Origin: an uncultured Carboxylicivirga sp.
GTDB taxonomy: Bacteria; Bacteroidota; Bacteroidia; Bacteroidales; Marinilabiliaceae
Direction: 5' to 3'
Length of the DNA stretch: 64,000 nt
Assembly: GCA_947503525.1 (NCBI GenBank)
Contig: CANNEA010000002.1
Location: 124,001 to 188,000, forward strand
Numbering within the stretch: the first letter of the stretch is position 1; the number at the start of each line of letters is the position of its first letter. Shown one piece after another: positions 28,457 through 38,038 of the stretch. The translations under genes and the position numbers were made by a program. Below the pieces are notes generated by a model, which did no database searches, was not told the origin of the DNA, and saw nothing but the letters and a program-made list of their open reading frames with translations.

Positions 28457-29362
28457 ATGCCTCAAAAAGTTAAAGTTATATTAAGCCTTCTGCTATCAAT
28501 GATCTGTTGGGCTTTTTCATTTGTGTGGATTAAACAAGCTTTTGAATCGTTTAATCCTTTAACCATAGTCTTGCTTCGTCTGCTCATTAGTTCCGGTCTT
28601 TTATTTGTCATTCTAAAGCTAATGAAGAAGTTGATTCCAATGGAGCGAAAGCATTTTAAATGGTTTTTACTTCTGGCCTTTTTCGAACCGTTTCTTTATT
28701 TCATGGGCGAAAGTTTTGGATTGGAAGTGGTTTCTTCAACAGTAGGTGCGGTTATTGTTTCAACCATTCCATTATTTGCTCCTATTACAGATCGGCTGTT
28801 TTTTAAAAGTAAAATAAGTTGGGTAAACCTGCTTGGCATCTTCGTATCCTTCGCAGGTGTATTACTGATTATATTTGAAAAAGACTTAAGTTTAACAGCT
28901 CCGCTTTACGGTATCATGCTTGTTTTTCTGGCCGTATTTGCTGCACTTGGTTATTCTGTTGTTCTAAAAAAAATTCCTCAGAAATATAATTCGGTCAGTA
29001 TCATTACCTACCAGAATACCATTGGTATATTCTTTTTTATTCCTCTTTTTTTCACATTTGAGTGGAATGACTTTATGACTGCTGATGTGACATCTTCTTC
29101 CGTTTGGGCCGTTGTACAATTAGCCATCTTTGCTTCCTCCATTGCATTTATATTTTTCACCTACGGGATGCGAATAATTGGCATCACAAAAGCGAATGTG
29201 TTTGTAAATATGATTCCTGTATTTACTGCGTTTTTCGCATGGTGGATACTTGATGATGTTTTGAATTTTCAAAAGATCATTGGAATCGTAATTGTTGTTG
29301 GCGGAGTTTTTGTATCGCAATTGAAAATTAAGAAATATGCCTTTCGATCCGCAAAAGCTTAA
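28457..29362 (+). CDS. EamA/DMT-superfamily membrane transporter
   Basis: This is a 301-residue inner-membrane protein of ten predicted helices in two EamA repeats: the first covers about residues 5-140 (WAFSFVWIKQAFESFNPLTI and VGAVIVSTIPLFAPI) and the second about 150-290. EamA proteins export metabolites such as amino acids or nucleosides; the substrate is not evident. The last 26 bases overlap the start of the YkgJ gene, so the two are coupled in translation. Confidence 0.92.
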   Translation: MPQKVKVILSLLLSMICWAFSFVWIKQAFESFNPLTIVLLRLLISSGLLFVILKLMKKLIPMERKHFKWFLLLAFFEPFLYFMGESFGLEVVSSTVGAVIVSTIPLFAPITDRLFFKSKISWVNLLGIFVSFAGVLLIIFEKDLSLTAPLYGIMLVFLAVFAALGYSVVLKKIPQKYNSVSIITYQNTIGIFFFIPLFFTFEWNDFMTADVTSSSVWAVVQLAIFASSIAFIFFTYGMRIIGITKANVFVNMIPVFTAFFAWWILDDVLNFQKIIGIVIVVGGVFVSQLKIKKYAFRSAKA

Positions 29363-29834
29363 AGTTGATGCTCAAAACAAAGCCAAAGAAAACAAGGCTT
29401 TTCTGACCAGACTGAAAAAGAAGAAACCAAAAGATCTGGATGACAATACACATGCTTTGCATCACGAAGTGTTCGGATATATTGATTGTTTAGAATGTGC
29501 CAACTGCTGTAAATCCATTAGCCCTATTGTCATTGATAGGGATATAGATCGATTAGCCAAGCACCTTCGGATGAAACCATCTGCTGTAATTGAAGAATAT
29601 CTTCAGTTAGATGATGATGGTGATTATGTATTTCGCGAAACGCCATGTCCTTTTTTAATGCCCGACAATTATTGCATGGTTTACGATTCCCGGCCAAGAG
29701 CGTGCAGGGAATATCCACATACAGATCGAAAACGCTTTTTTCAGATTAGTTCATTGACCTATCAAAACACTTTTGTCTGTCCGGCTGTTTTTGATGTAGT
29801 CGAAGGTCTTAAACCAATTTATGACAAAAAATAG
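29337..29834 (+). CDS. YkgJ-family cysteine-cluster protein
   Basis: A 165-residue cytosolic protein with the UPF0153/YkgJ cysteine pattern: DCLECANCCKS near residue 50 and CPFLMPDNYCMVYDSRPRAC near residues 100-120, which together can bind a zinc or Fe-S cluster. The basic N-terminal stretch (KTRLKKKKPKDL region) may interact with nucleic acid or membranes. Members of the family are of unknown function. The gene overlaps the EamA gene by 26 bases and precedes porQ. Confidence 0.88.
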   Translation: MPFDPQKLKVDAQNKAKENKAFLTRLKKKKPKDLDDNTHALHHEVFGYIDCLECANCCKSISPIVIDRDIDRLAKHLRMKPSAVIEEYLQLDDDGDYVFRETPCPFLMPDNYCMVYDSRPRACREYPHTDRKRFFQISSLTYQNTFVCPAVFDVVEGLKPIYDKK

Positions 29835-29897
29835 GACATGGAAATATGCTTAAACTTCCTTTTTTCAAACTTAGAAGGAGGTTTAACACTAAAATGG

Positions 29898-29905
29898 TAC
29901 TTTTG
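29898..29905 (+). promoter_or_regulatory. Bacteroidota -7 box ahead of porQ
   Basis: The sequence tacttttg matches TAnnTTTG and lies 16 bases before the ATG pair at 29921/29924. It falls inside the frame that would begin at 29846, which argues that the shorter porQ start is right. No clear -33 TTG is visible. Confidence 0.45.
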
Positions 29906-29920
29906 CCGTTCTACAATTTA

Positions 29921-30946
29921 ATGATGAAGAAAATTAAGGGAGTAAGCATAGTAATTTTAATCATTTTATTAGGCCAGCACATATGGGCACAACAAGCTGG
30001 TTCCTACACTTACGATTTTTTAAATCTGACTAACTCTGCACGTATTGGCGCCTTAGGTGGCAATCAGGTTGGATTGGCCGATAATGACCTTAATTTGGTT
30101 TACCATAACCCTGCAGCTCTCTCACCTGAATTAAGCACAAGCATAACATTGAACTATGTGCCTTATGTCAGTGACATATCGATTAGTTATGCCGGGTATG
30201 CTCACCATTTTGATAAGGTAGGTACATTTGGACTAGGTATTCACACTATTAATTATGGCACTTTTGACCGTGCCGATGAGGATGGAAATCTTCAGGGAAC
30301 ATTTTCGGCTGCCGAATATGCCATTCAGTTGAGCTATACTAAAATGTTATCTCCAAAACTAAGAGCAGGTATATCTTTAAAACCTATTATATCCAACTTT
30401 GAGCAATATAATTCTTTTGGTTTAGCGGCTGATATTGGATTGCTATACAAATCAAGTAATGAGCTTTTTTCAGCCGGATTGGTATTAAAAAACGTGGGTT
30501 CCCAAATCTCAACATATAACGAAACTTATGAACCAATTCCTACAGACCTTCAAATTGGTATAGCCAAAAAGTTAGCACATGCACCCTTTCGCTTAACTCT
30601 TACCGCACAGGATCTGCTGGATTGGAACATGAAATACAAAGTATATGACGGTAGTGGCGATGAAGTAGAAGAGGCAGGAAATAACAGCAATGCCTTTGAC
30701 CAATTAATGCGTCATATGGTTATTGGTGTTGAGTTTGTTCCTAGTAAGAATTTCTTCGTTGATTTTGGATACAACCATCGTAGACGTCAGGAATTGGCTA
30801 TTAGTTCAAAAATGTCAACGGTTGGCTTTACCTGGGGCTTTGGTTTTAAAGTTTATAAATTTCGCTTCGCCTATGGTTCTGGCAAATACCACCTTGCCGG
30901 AAGCTCCAACCACTTTAGTATTTCTACCAACATATCTGATTTTTAA
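29921..30946 (+). CDS. porQ: Type IX secretion system protein PorQ-like outer-membrane barrel
   Basis: PorQ is an outer-membrane beta-barrel of the type IX secretion system and works with PorV and the PorU sortase complex to attach cargo. The 341-residue product has a signal peptide (MKKIKGVSIVILIILL, ending HIWAQ) and the characteristic opening YDFLNLTNSARIGALGGN, DNDLNLVYHNPAAL, then repeated beta strands ending in a barrel-type C-terminus. The frame extends to 29846, but that N-terminus lacks signal character and includes a promoter-like box, so I start at 29921. It is downstream of ykgJ. Membership in the PorQ/PorV/FadL-like family is clear; PorQ itself is the best match. Confidence 0.82.
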   Translation: MMKKIKGVSIVILIILLGQHIWAQQAGSYTYDFLNLTNSARIGALGGNQVGLADNDLNLVYHNPAALSPELSTSITLNYVPYVSDISISYAGYAHHFDKVGTFGLGIHTINYGTFDRADEDGNLQGTFSAAEYAIQLSYTKMLSPKLRAGISLKPIISNFEQYNSFGLAADIGLLYKSSNELFSAGLVLKNVGSQISTYNETYEPIPTDLQIGIAKKLAHAPFRLTLTAQDLLDWNMKYKVYDGSGDEVEEAGNNSNAFDQLMRHMVIGVEFVPSKNFFVDFGYNHRRRQELAISSKMSTVGFTWGFGFKVYKFRFAYGSGKYHLAGSSNHFSISTNISDF

Positions 30947-31083
30947 TTTTAGTATTGAACGTAACACGATACAATTAGTATCTTCTGAATTAGCCTAAAT
31001 AGCAATTTAGGAATTCTTTAGTTATCTTTGTTTCACTCAGAAACCAACACCTACCTTCGGAGATAATATTATAATTGTATAGT

Positions 31084-31599
31084 ATGAAAACCTATAAAGT
31101 AGAAATACCCGAAGATCAGATAGACTTTATGTTAAGTTTGTTTAAGCAACTTAAATTTGTTTCCTATCAAGAAGCAATTCAAGAGAAACGTGATTATGTA
31201 GCAAAAGATTACATGAAGGAAAAGGGATTAATCCCCAAAACATCTTCAACTTCATCTGAAGAAGAAAGACTGAAAAAGATGGAAGGATTAAGCTCTCTAC
31301 GCGACACGATAAACAGACTTCAAAAGAACAGACTTAGTTCAACACCAGGTACAGAATTCTTATTCCGTTTACCCACTTCAGGATTGAAAGATAAACCAGT
31401 TGGTTTCAGTAATTACAAAGACCTAAAAAATTATCTGGAGAAGTACTTCAGAATTGGAATTGATAAAATTGAATTTACGCCAAATAAAGAAACAAAGCAG
31501 AATGAAATTGATGACTATATCGTTCAAGCTTTTGTTAAAGACGCAAATTCAAAAATTACAATTATATCAGCTGGTTATTGCAATCAAATAATCAACTAG
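31084..31599 (+). CDS. Hypothetical protein (172 aa)
   Basis: The N-terminus (MKTYKVEIPEDQIDFMLSLF) resembles the short antitoxin-like leader of several Bacteroidota proteins, but the rest is not recognised: a Ser/Thr-rich linker around residues 50-60, a helix (LRDTINRLQKN) and a mixed alpha/beta C-terminal domain. No signal peptide. No toxin gene is adjacent, so I do not call it an antitoxin. The ATG at 31084 is preferred to a TTG three codons upstream. A TATCTTTG box at 31023-31030 may be its -7 element. It overlaps the convergent NDH-2 gene by 8 bases. Confidence 0.65.
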   Translation: MKTYKVEIPEDQIDFMLSLFKQLKFVSYQEAIQEKRDYVAKDYMKEKGLIPKTSSTSSEEERLKKMEGLSSLRDTINRLQKNRLSSTPGTEFLFRLPTSGLKDKPVGFSNYKDLKNYLEKYFRIGIDKIEFTPNKETKQNEIDDYIVQAFVKDANSKITIISAGYCNQIIN

Positions 31600-32905
31600 C
31601 ATTCACAAGCTGTTCCTTTGATGTTCTCTTACTTTTGTTTTTATACGGTTGAATGAGTACGCGTAAGGATTGATCGCGCCACAAATAACTTTGTGCCCAA
31701 TTCGCAAATATAAGAAGTCGATTTTTTACACCAACTATGGCCATTAAGTGTACAAAAAGCCAAAGAATCCAGGCAAACATCCCCGAGAATTTAAACCCTG
31801 GCAGATCCGCTACCGCCATATTTCTTCCAATGGTTGCCAAACTACCCTTATCGACATATGAGAATCGTTTTGAACGCTTATTTATCAGATTGCGTCCAAG
31901 ATTTTGAGCCTGTTGAATTGCGACCTGAGCCACTTGTGGATGCCCTTTCGGATAGCTATCGTCATCCATGATGCATGCAATGTCGCCCAAGGCATAAATG
32001 CCATCCAAGCCAATTGCCTGATTATATGAATCCACTATTAAGCGTTTAGAAGGCGTGTATGACTCTTTACTAATTCCCTTTATTAGGCGACCGCTAACAC
32101 CAGCCGTCCATAGTAAGTTACGAGCAAAGATTGAAGTACCATTGGATAGCATAATCTTGTCTCCATCATAATCATCAATTCGCGTATCCAAATGCACTTC
32201 AACACCTAACTTCTTAAGGAAATATAAAGCTTTCTCCCCTGAACGATCTGACATTCCATTTAAAAGTCTTGGACCAGCCTCATAAAGGAATATCTTCATT
32301 TGACTAAAGTCGAGCTCGGGATAATCTTTAGGAAGCACATATCGACGCATTTCAGCTATCGCCCCTGATAATTCAACACCGGTAGGCCCCCCACCAACTA
32401 TCACAACAGACATGAGTTTCGCATGTTCATCTTGATTTTCCGTAAGTATTGCCTTTTCGAAAGATCCTAAAATTCTATTGCGAAGATTTATGGCCTCTGA
32501 TGTCGTTTTCATGGGCAATCCAAATTCTTCAAGATTTTTAGATCCGAAATAGTTAGTGCCAACACCCGTAGCAATAACAAGGTGGTCATATTCTAAATCA
32601 CCATTTTTTGTTCTGACTATTTTCTTATCGGTCAGCACTTCTAACAGTTCAGTTTGCCTAAAATGAAGGTTTGAAATTTTTTGAAAGATCTTACGAACCG
32701 GAAATGAAATAGAACTCGGCTCAATGCCCGATGTGGCTACCTGATAGAATAAGGGTTGAAACTGATGATAGTTTTGCTTGTCAAGAACCACCACCTGAAA
32801 AACCGAATCACGTAATTTACGAGCTAATTTAAGGCCTGCAAAGCCAGCACCTACAATTACAACGCGCTTCTTATTATTCTTTGGTAGATTGAAGTTATTC
32901 TTCAT
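31592..32905 (-). CDS. Type II NADH:quinone oxidoreductase (NDH-2 family)
   Basis: A 437-residue flavoprotein. The FAD-binding Rossmann motif VVIVGAGFAGLKLARKL (about 15-31) and the NAD-binding motif VVIVGGGPTGVELSGAIAEM (about 167-186) are separated in the usual way. The conserved ALGDIA (FAD contact) and the quinone-site region HPQVAQVAIQQA follow. The C-terminal hydrophobic stretch (FAWILWLFVHLMAIVGV) provides the membrane anchor of NDH-2. The enzyme feeds electrons from NADH to quinone without pumping protons. Monocistronic. Confidence 0.92.
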   Translation of the reverse strand: MKNNFNLPKNNKKRVVIVGAGFAGLKLARKLRDSVFQVVVLDKQNYHQFQPLFYQVATSGIEPSSISFPVRKIFQKISNLHFRQTELLEVLTDKKIVRTKNGDLEYDHLVIATGVGTNYFGSKNLEEFGLPMKTTSEAINLRNRILGSFEKAILTENQDEHAKLMSVVIVGGGPTGVELSGAIAEMRRYVLPKDYPELDFSQMKIFLYEAGPRLLNGMSDRSGEKALYFLKKLGVEVHLDTRIDDYDGDKIMLSNGTSIFARNLLWTAGVSGRLIKGISKESYTPSKRLIVDSYNQAIGLDGIYALGDIACIMDDDSYPKGHPQVAQVAIQQAQNLGRNLINKRSKRFSYVDKGSLATIGRNMAVADLPGFKFSGMFAWILWLFVHLMAIVGVKNRLLIFANWAQSYLWRDQSLRVLIQPYKNKSKRTSKEQLVNAS

Positions 32906-32982
32906 GGTTTAATGTTGTTTAGAAGCAAAACAACACTTAAAACGGAAAGTTCTTTAATTATAGAAAAAAATCTATAATTAAT

Positions 32983-33903
32983 CTAAACAGACATATTTTG
33001 CTCATCAACTAAAGCTTCCTCATCTTCGTTTTCGCCGAATATTTGCCTGGTTCGGATTGCATAATAAACTCCAGGGATTGCTGTAATAAGCGAATTAAGA
33101 TAAAAAAGCACACTTATCGCCACTGCTTGTTCTTTATTAATTCCCAAGAGCAAGGCGCCTTGATAAAAGGCAAATTCGCGAGCCCCAATACCTCCAAGTG
33201 TAATGGGCACTGCAGAAGCTATTGTGGATATGAAAAATAAGAACATATAATCATCCCAGTAACCATCTACTTCGGCACCCATTCCTCTTAAAAGGCACAT
33301 AACAGAAAACATTTGAATGCCCTGTATAAGCAGAGACCACAACGAAACAGACCAAAATGCCTTCGTCAACTTTTTATTGAAGAGCCATAAAAAAATATAG
33401 AAACCAATACTTACGAAAGGAATCAAAAGAAAAAACCAGCCCTTGTACGGCAAATCATATTCGATAAAGTACACCAGCCCGAGGATATAAACGAGTATGA
33501 TGGATAAACCGCTAACTCTATCAGCCAAAACAGCACCCAACAATTGTTTAAGTGGTGACTTAAATCGTTTATGTAGATAGTATACTTTATATCCATCACC
33601 TCCAACACCGCCGGGAAGAAAAAAATTATAAAACATACCCAGCCAATATAATTTGATATTGGCAATGTTTGATATTTTTAGATTTATCGCTTTGAATAAA
33701 CCTTGTAATCGAAATGAACTCCCTATTTGCGACAGTGCATATAGCATCATAGCAAAGAAGATGTATAGTGGATCGACCCTGGCAATAGATTCCCCTACTT
33801 GTTTAACATCCAGTTTGGAAACTATATAATAAATAGCTCCGGTAGAGAAGATCACCTTCAAAACTATTTTAAGAATGTTTATATACTTCTTTGACATTGA
33901 CAT
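32983..33903 (-). CDS. Lysylphosphatidylglycerol synthase TM-region / UPF0104 flippase-like protein
   Basis: A 306-residue integral membrane protein with about eight helices. The conserved GVGGDGYKVYYLHKR block and the later ITLGGIGAREFAFYQG match the UPF0104/LPG_synthase_TM family, whose members include glycolipid flippases and the membrane half of MprF. The soluble synthase domain is absent, so aminoacyl-lipid synthesis is unlikely. A lipid or glycolipid translocation role is inferred. Alternative Met at the third codon is possible. Confidence 0.88.
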   Translation of the reverse strand: MSMSKKYINILKIVLKVIFSTGAIYYIVSKLDVKQVGESIARVDPLYIFFAMMLYALSQIGSSFRLQGLFKAINLKISNIANIKLYWLGMFYNFFLPGGVGGDGYKVYYLHKRFKSPLKQLLGAVLADRVSGLSIILVYILGLVYFIEYDLPYKGWFFLLIPFVSIGFYIFLWLFNKKLTKAFWSVSLWSLLIQGIQMFSVMCLLRGMGAEVDGYWDDYMFLFFISTIASAVPITLGGIGAREFAFYQGALLLGINKEQAVAISVLFYLNSLITAIPGVYYAIRTRQIFGENEDEEALVDEQNMSV

Positions 33904-33940
33904 CTGCTCAACTAGCTTTACTTTGTAATACCAATCAACA

Positions 33941-33972
33941 AAAAAGCCAATGCCGATGTAGATCGGATTGGC
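33941..33972 (-). terminator. Rho-independent terminator after cysH
   Basis: On the minus strand an 11-bp stem (gccaatccgat / atcggcattggc, one bulged base) with loop ctac is followed by TTTTTT. It begins 22 bases after the cysH stop codon. Confidence 0.9.
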
Positions 33973-33993
33973 CCTTCTGATTAATGGTAAACT

Positions 33994-34698
33994 TTATCTT
34001 TTGTGTAATCCACACTCCTTGGATTCAGGATTTTCCCACCACCATCTTCCTGCACGCACATCCTCGTCCTTCTCAATAGCACGCGTACATGGCTGGCACC
34101 CGATACTTGGGTATCCTTTATCGTGTAAAGTGTTATATGGAATACTTTTTTCATTTATATAAGCCCAGACCTGCTCCTCAGTCCAGCTGGCAAGAGGATT
34201 AATTTTTAATAAGTTATTGTTAGCATCCCATTCAACCACATCAATATCTTTGCGCGTAACTGATTGACTTGCTCTAAGGCCACAGATCCAGACATCCAAA
34301 CCTTTAAAAGCTCGCTGTAATGGCTCTATTTTACGATTAAAACAACATTCCTTACGGTTGTCAACACTTTCGAAAAATAAATTAATACCCTTTGTATTAA
34401 CCATTTTCTGAACCTTTTTCTTTTTAGGAAAATAAACGGAAATATTCTTTTTATATTTCCTGGATGTACGATCTATCAAGTCATAGGTCTCCGGAAAAAG
34501 ACGACCAGTATCAAGGGTAAAAATATCCGTTTTAGGCTCTATTGCAACAACCATTTCGGTCAACACCTGATCTTCGGCACCAAGACTCGAAGCCAAGGCA
34601 ATTTTATTACCAAATCTTTCAATAAAGTAGGTTAAAATTTCCTGAGCACTAGCCGAGCTAAATTGCTCATTCAACTTTTCTATTTCTTCACTCTTCAT
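33994..34698 (-). CDS. cysH: Phosphoadenylyl/adenylyl-sulfate reductase CysH
   Basis: This enzyme reduces activated sulfate (APS or PAPS) to sulfite in sulfate assimilation. The 234-residue product has the PP-loop-like region SLGAEDQVL, the DTGRLFPETY substrate motif, and the cysteine set KECCFNRKIEPL plus GCQPCTRA. This CC...CxxC pattern binds a [4Fe-4S] cluster and is typical of APS-type reductases rather than E. coli PAPS reductase. The catalytic C-terminal cysteine is in ESKECGLHKR. No cysD/N or sulfite reductase gene is nearby. The single gene ends at a terminator. Confidence 0.93.
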   Translation of the reverse strand: MKSEEIEKLNEQFSSASAQEILTYFIERFGNKIALASSLGAEDQVLTEMVVAIEPKTDIFTLDTGRLFPETYDLIDRTSRKYKKNISVYFPKKKKVQKMVNTKGINLFFESVDNRKECCFNRKIEPLQRAFKGLDVWICGLRASQSVTRKDIDVVEWDANNNLLKINPLASWTEEQVWAYINEKSIPYNTLHDKGYPSIGCQPCTRAIEKDEDVRAGRWWWENPESKECGLHKR

Positions 34699-34783
34699 AT
34701 CCTCATCAATTTGAGCACAAATATAATAAATAAAGCCACCCCCAATAACTGAGAGCAGCTCATCTTGAAATTCTTAATCTAAT

Positions 34784-35818
34784 CTATAATTTACCACCGA
34801 AACAAACACCCATACTTCTGCCTTGCTCAATTAAATAATGATCAGGCTTAAGTAGACGTAACTTACCTCCAACTTCTTCTAACGGAACCGAAGTAATGAC
34901 GTCATTTTTAAGAGAAACCATGGTGCCAAATTCGCCTCTGTGAATTAAGTCAGCAGCATGCGCTCCGTAGCGTGTAGCCAAAACTCTGTCTTGAGCACTT
35001 GGGGTACCTCCACGTTGTATATATCCAAGAATCGTTTCACGGGTTTCCAATCCGGTCATTTTCTCAATTTTATTACCAATATATCTGGCTGCTGATTTTT
35101 TCTTCGGTCTATCAATTCCTTCAGCTACAACAACAATTGAATAAGGCTTACCTACTCTGCTACGTTGCATTAAACATTCAGCTACTTGATCCATGTCATA
35201 CTCTAACTCAGGTAACAAGATCACATCTCCTCCTCCTGCAATTCCTGAATACAAAGTAATCCATCCGGCATGGTGCCCCATTAGCTCGATAACCATTACC
35301 CTCTTATGCGAGTTGGCAGTTGTATGAAGACGGTCAATCGCTTCTGTGGCAATATCAACGGCCGAGTCAAAGCCGAAAGTAACATCAGTACCCCAAACAT
35401 CATTATCAATGGTCTTAGGAATACCAACCACGTTCAACCCTTCTTTAGCCAACAAATTAGCGGTTTTTTGAGTTCCGTTACCACCAATACAAACCAAGGC
35501 ATCCAAGCCAAGCTCCTCGTAATTTCTTTTTATGATCTGTGGTTTATCGGCTACCGATTCACCGGCATCAGGTTTAAACGGTTTCAATCGAGACGTCCCT
35601 AAAATTGTTCCACCAACTGTAATGATTCCTGAAAGGGCCTTTTCTTCCATCTCAATCACATCCTTATCCACAAGACCGCTAAAACCATTGGATATACCAA
35701 CAATCTCCATTCCATACTTAACAATTGCTGTTTTTCCAACACCCCGAATAGCAGCGTTGATACCAGGGCAATCACCTCCTGCTGTGAGAATACCAACCCT
35801 CTTTTTATCTTTTCCCAT
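34784..35818 (-). CDS. pfkA: 6-phosphofructokinase, mixed-substrate group III type
   Basis: The enzyme phosphorylates fructose 6-phosphate in glycolysis. In 344 residues it shows the nucleotide loop GGDCPGINAAIRG at the N-terminus, CIGGNGTQKTANLLA, and the catalytic PKTIDNDVWGTDVTFG. By E. coli numbering residue 104 is Gly (ATP-type) while residue 124 is Lys in PKTIDND (seen in PPi and group III enzymes), and the Mg-binding Asp103 is Asn. With ATEAIDRLHTTANSH and ELMGHHAGWI this matches the group III mixed-substrate clade. Whether ATP or PPi is the donor cannot be decided from sequence. Confidence 0.94.
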   Translation of the reverse strand: MGKDKKRVGILTAGGDCPGINAAIRGVGKTAIVKYGMEIVGISNGFSGLVDKDVIEMEEKALSGIITVGGTILGTSRLKPFKPDAGESVADKPQIIKRNYEELGLDALVCIGGNGTQKTANLLAKEGLNVVGIPKTIDNDVWGTDVTFGFDSAVDIATEAIDRLHTTANSHKRVMVIELMGHHAGWITLYSGIAGGGDVILLPELEYDMDQVAECLMQRSRVGKPYSIVVVAEGIDRPKKKSAARYIGNKIEKMTGLETRETILGYIQRGGTPSAQDRVLATRYGAHAADLIHRGEFGTMVSLKNDVITSVPLEEVGGKLRLLKPDHYLIEQGRSMGVCFGGKL

Positions 35819-35890
35819 ATTATCTAGATTAATCCAATCCTAAAATACAGCTTTTTTAATTAAAAATCTTTACACAAATATTAGCTTTTA

Positions 35891-36709
35891 TTATTCATGA
35901 AACACGAGCAAGGGTACATCGGTATGAAATAATATCTTACGTGTAATACTTGGGTGAAAGATCTGAGATATCATATTGCGTTTTCTTCTGGTCATCGCAA
36001 TCATATCTATTTCATTGGCCTCAATGTAGTCATCAAGCGAACTGATAAACTCATCTCCGGTAATAAATTCGAAATTCATCGTATACCTACGATACGTTTC
36101 CCTACAATACAGGCTCATTGCCTCCAGTCTTTTTTTATCCCATTGATCAGGAGCTGAAGTCGCAAAATGAACAACATGAATTAGAGTTTCAAAAGGTGTA
36201 ATCAGTCGAATAAGTTTATGTAAGGAACGATAATCCTTATCTGTAAAATCAGTCACAAACAATATATCACTTCTTTTATCCACATTAACCGAAGAAGTTT
36301 TAGGAATAGCAAGCACAGGTACTTTCGCATTTTTCAATACATCACTTGTAACACTACCAAGCAATTCCTTTATCGTCTCTCCCTTACTACTGGTTCCCAT
36401 CACAATAGCATCAGGCTCCTCATTTTTGCTTAGTTCAACTAATACATCTTCAGGATATCCAACTAATATTTTTGTTTTGAATTGTACCTGATTTCCTTCA
36501 GGAAGGTTTTCCCTCAGTTTTTGCTCAAGATTTTTGAACTCCTGATTTATTTCATCATCACTTTTCAGATCTGAAGATTCATCGCTAAGAGGATAAGAAC
36601 AATGAACCAAAGTGATTTCAGCAGCGACTTTACGTCCTAATGCAATAGCATACATAACCGCGTTGACGGAATATTCCGAGAAATTTACGGGGACACAAAT
36701 TCGTACCAT
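35891..36709 (-). CDS. Tandem universal stress protein (two UspA domains)
   Basis: The 272-residue cytosolic protein holds two UspA folds. The first (about 1-140) starts VRICVPVNFSEYSVNAVMYA and ends with the ATP-binding loop GTSSKGETIKELLGSVTSDV followed by VPVLAIP. The second (about 145-272) starts SDILFVTDFTDKDY and ends TRKILFHTDVPLLVF, but its loop (MTRRKRNMISQIFH) deviates from G-2x-G-9x-G. The first domain may bind ATP; the second probably does not. Function is a general stress role by family, unproven here. Monocistronic. Confidence 0.92.
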   Translation of the reverse strand: MVRICVPVNFSEYSVNAVMYAIALGRKVAAEITLVHCSYPLSDESSDLKSDDEINQEFKNLEQKLRENLPEGNQVQFKTKILVGYPEDVLVELSKNEEPDAIVMGTSSKGETIKELLGSVTSDVLKNAKVPVLAIPKTSSVNVDKRSDILFVTDFTDKDYRSLHKLIRLITPFETLIHVVHFATSAPDQWDKKRLEAMSLYCRETYRRYTMNFEFITGDEFISSLDDYIEANEIDMIAMTRRKRNMISQIFHPSITRKILFHTDVPLLVFHE

Positions 36710-36770
36710 CTTTTTAAGAATAAATGGATTAATAAGCCAATTTACAAAAAAAGAAACTCATATTAAATAG

Positions 36771-36797
36771 AAAAGCCGACTATTGCTAGTCGGCTTT
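36771..36797 (-). terminator. Rho-independent terminator after queA
   Basis: A 10-bp stem (aaagccgact / agtcggcttt) with a 6-base loop; on the minus strand a T-rich run follows. It sits 25 bases past the queA stop codon. Confidence 0.88.
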
Positions 36798-36821
36798 CAA
36801 TATATCAATTCAATAATTTCA

Positions 36822-37871
36822 TTAAATAATTAACATTGCGTCGCCATATGTACCGAATCGGTACTTTTCTTTAACCGCCACATCATATGCTTCCATTACA
36901 AAATCATAACCTCCAAAAGCAGCAGCCATCATCATTAAAGTCGACAATGGTAAGTGGAAATTCGTAATCATACTATTTGCCACCTGGAACTCATAAGGAG
37001 GGAAAATAAATTTGTTAGTCCACCCTTCAAATGGTTTTACATGACCAAAAGTAGATACTGAACTTTCAAGAGTACGCATAACTGTTGTACCCACTGCACA
37101 AATACGCTTCTTTCTGTCCTTACCGGCATTAATAATTTCCGTAGCTTCTTCTGTGATAAAGATTTGCTCCGAATCCATTTTATGCTTGGTCAAATCCTCA
37201 ACATCTACCTGGCGGAAGTTACCTAAACCAACATGTAAAGTAACTTCAGAGAATTCAGTTCCTTTTATTTCAAGGCGCTTCATTAATTCGCGGCTAAAGT
37301 GCATTCCTGCAGTTGGAGCAGCAACTGCACCTTCATGCTTGGCATAAATGGTTTGATAACGCTCGCGATCTTCAGGAACAACCTCACGATTAATAATTTT
37401 AGGTAGAGGAGTCTCACCTAAGCTATAAAGCATTTTTTTGAACTCATCGTATGAACCATCATATAAGAAACGAAGAGTTCTTCCGCGTGAAGTTGTGTTG
37501 TCAATTACCTCAGCAACCAACATATCATCTTCACCGAAATACAATTTATTTCCAATACGAATTTTACGGGCAGGATCAACCAAAACATCCCATAGACGCT
37601 GTTCACGATTTAATTCTCTTAATAAGAATACCTCAATTTCAGCACCCGTCTTTTCTTTGTTTCCGTATAATCTAGCAGGGAAAACTTTTGTGTTATTGAA
37701 GACCATCACATCTTCGTTATCGAAATAATCAATAACATCCTTGAACACTTTATGCTCAATGCTCTTATCTTTTCTATTTAAGACCATCATGCGTGATTCG
37801 TCTCTACCAGGTGCAGGATGTAAGGCGATTAAGTCTTCAGGTAGGTTATATTTAAACTTTGATAACTTCAT
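36822..37871 (-). CDS. queA: tRNA preQ1(34) S-adenosylmethionine ribosyltransferase-isomerase QueA
   Basis: QueA transfers and isomerises the ribosyl group of S-adenosylmethionine onto preQ1-modified tRNA to form epoxyqueuosine. The 349-residue length is normal, and the signature segments are clear: [20 protein letters not shown] at the N-terminus, [30 protein letters not shown] and the C-terminal [18 protein letters not shown]. The gene follows truB after 170 bases on the same strand and ends at a terminator. The call is secure. Confidence 0.97.
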   Translation of the reverse strand: MKLSKFKYNLPEDLIALHPAPGRDESRMMVLNRKDKSIEHKVFKDVIDYFDNEDVMVFNNTKVFPARLYGNKEKTGAEIEVFLLRELNREQRLWDVLVDPARKIRIGNKLYFGEDDMLVAEVIDNTTSRGRTLRFLYDGSYDEFKKMLYSLGETPLPKIINREVVPEDRERYQTIYAKHEGAVAAPTAGMHFSRELMKRLEIKGTEFSEVTLHVGLGNFRQVDVEDLTKHKMDSEQIFITEEATEIINAGKDRKKRICAVGTTVMRTLESSVSTFGHVKPFEGWTNKFIFPPYEFQVANSMITNFHLPLSTLMMMAAAFGGYDFVMEAYDVAVKEKYRFGTYGDAMLII

Positions 37872-38038
37872 AAAGTATTCTTTTTCCCTTGTTAGTGAAT
37901 TTTATAATTTCTTTTATTGCAATATGTATTTCTAATGCCTATTCAATAAACAGCCCTATCTGCTTATCAATCAAACAAGATAGGGAGCAAAGATAGTATT
38001 TTGTACGATGCACAGGCCTACCTTATACGTAAGAATTT

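Noticed and set aside
29846-29920. Longer N-terminus for PorQ
   Set aside because: The extension lacks signal-peptide character and overlaps a promoter-like box; the start at 29921/29924 opens directly on a signal peptide.
31084-31599. Antitoxin of a toxin-antitoxin pair
   Set aside because: Only the first ~20 residues resemble small antitoxin leaders, the protein is much longer, and no toxin gene is adjacent.
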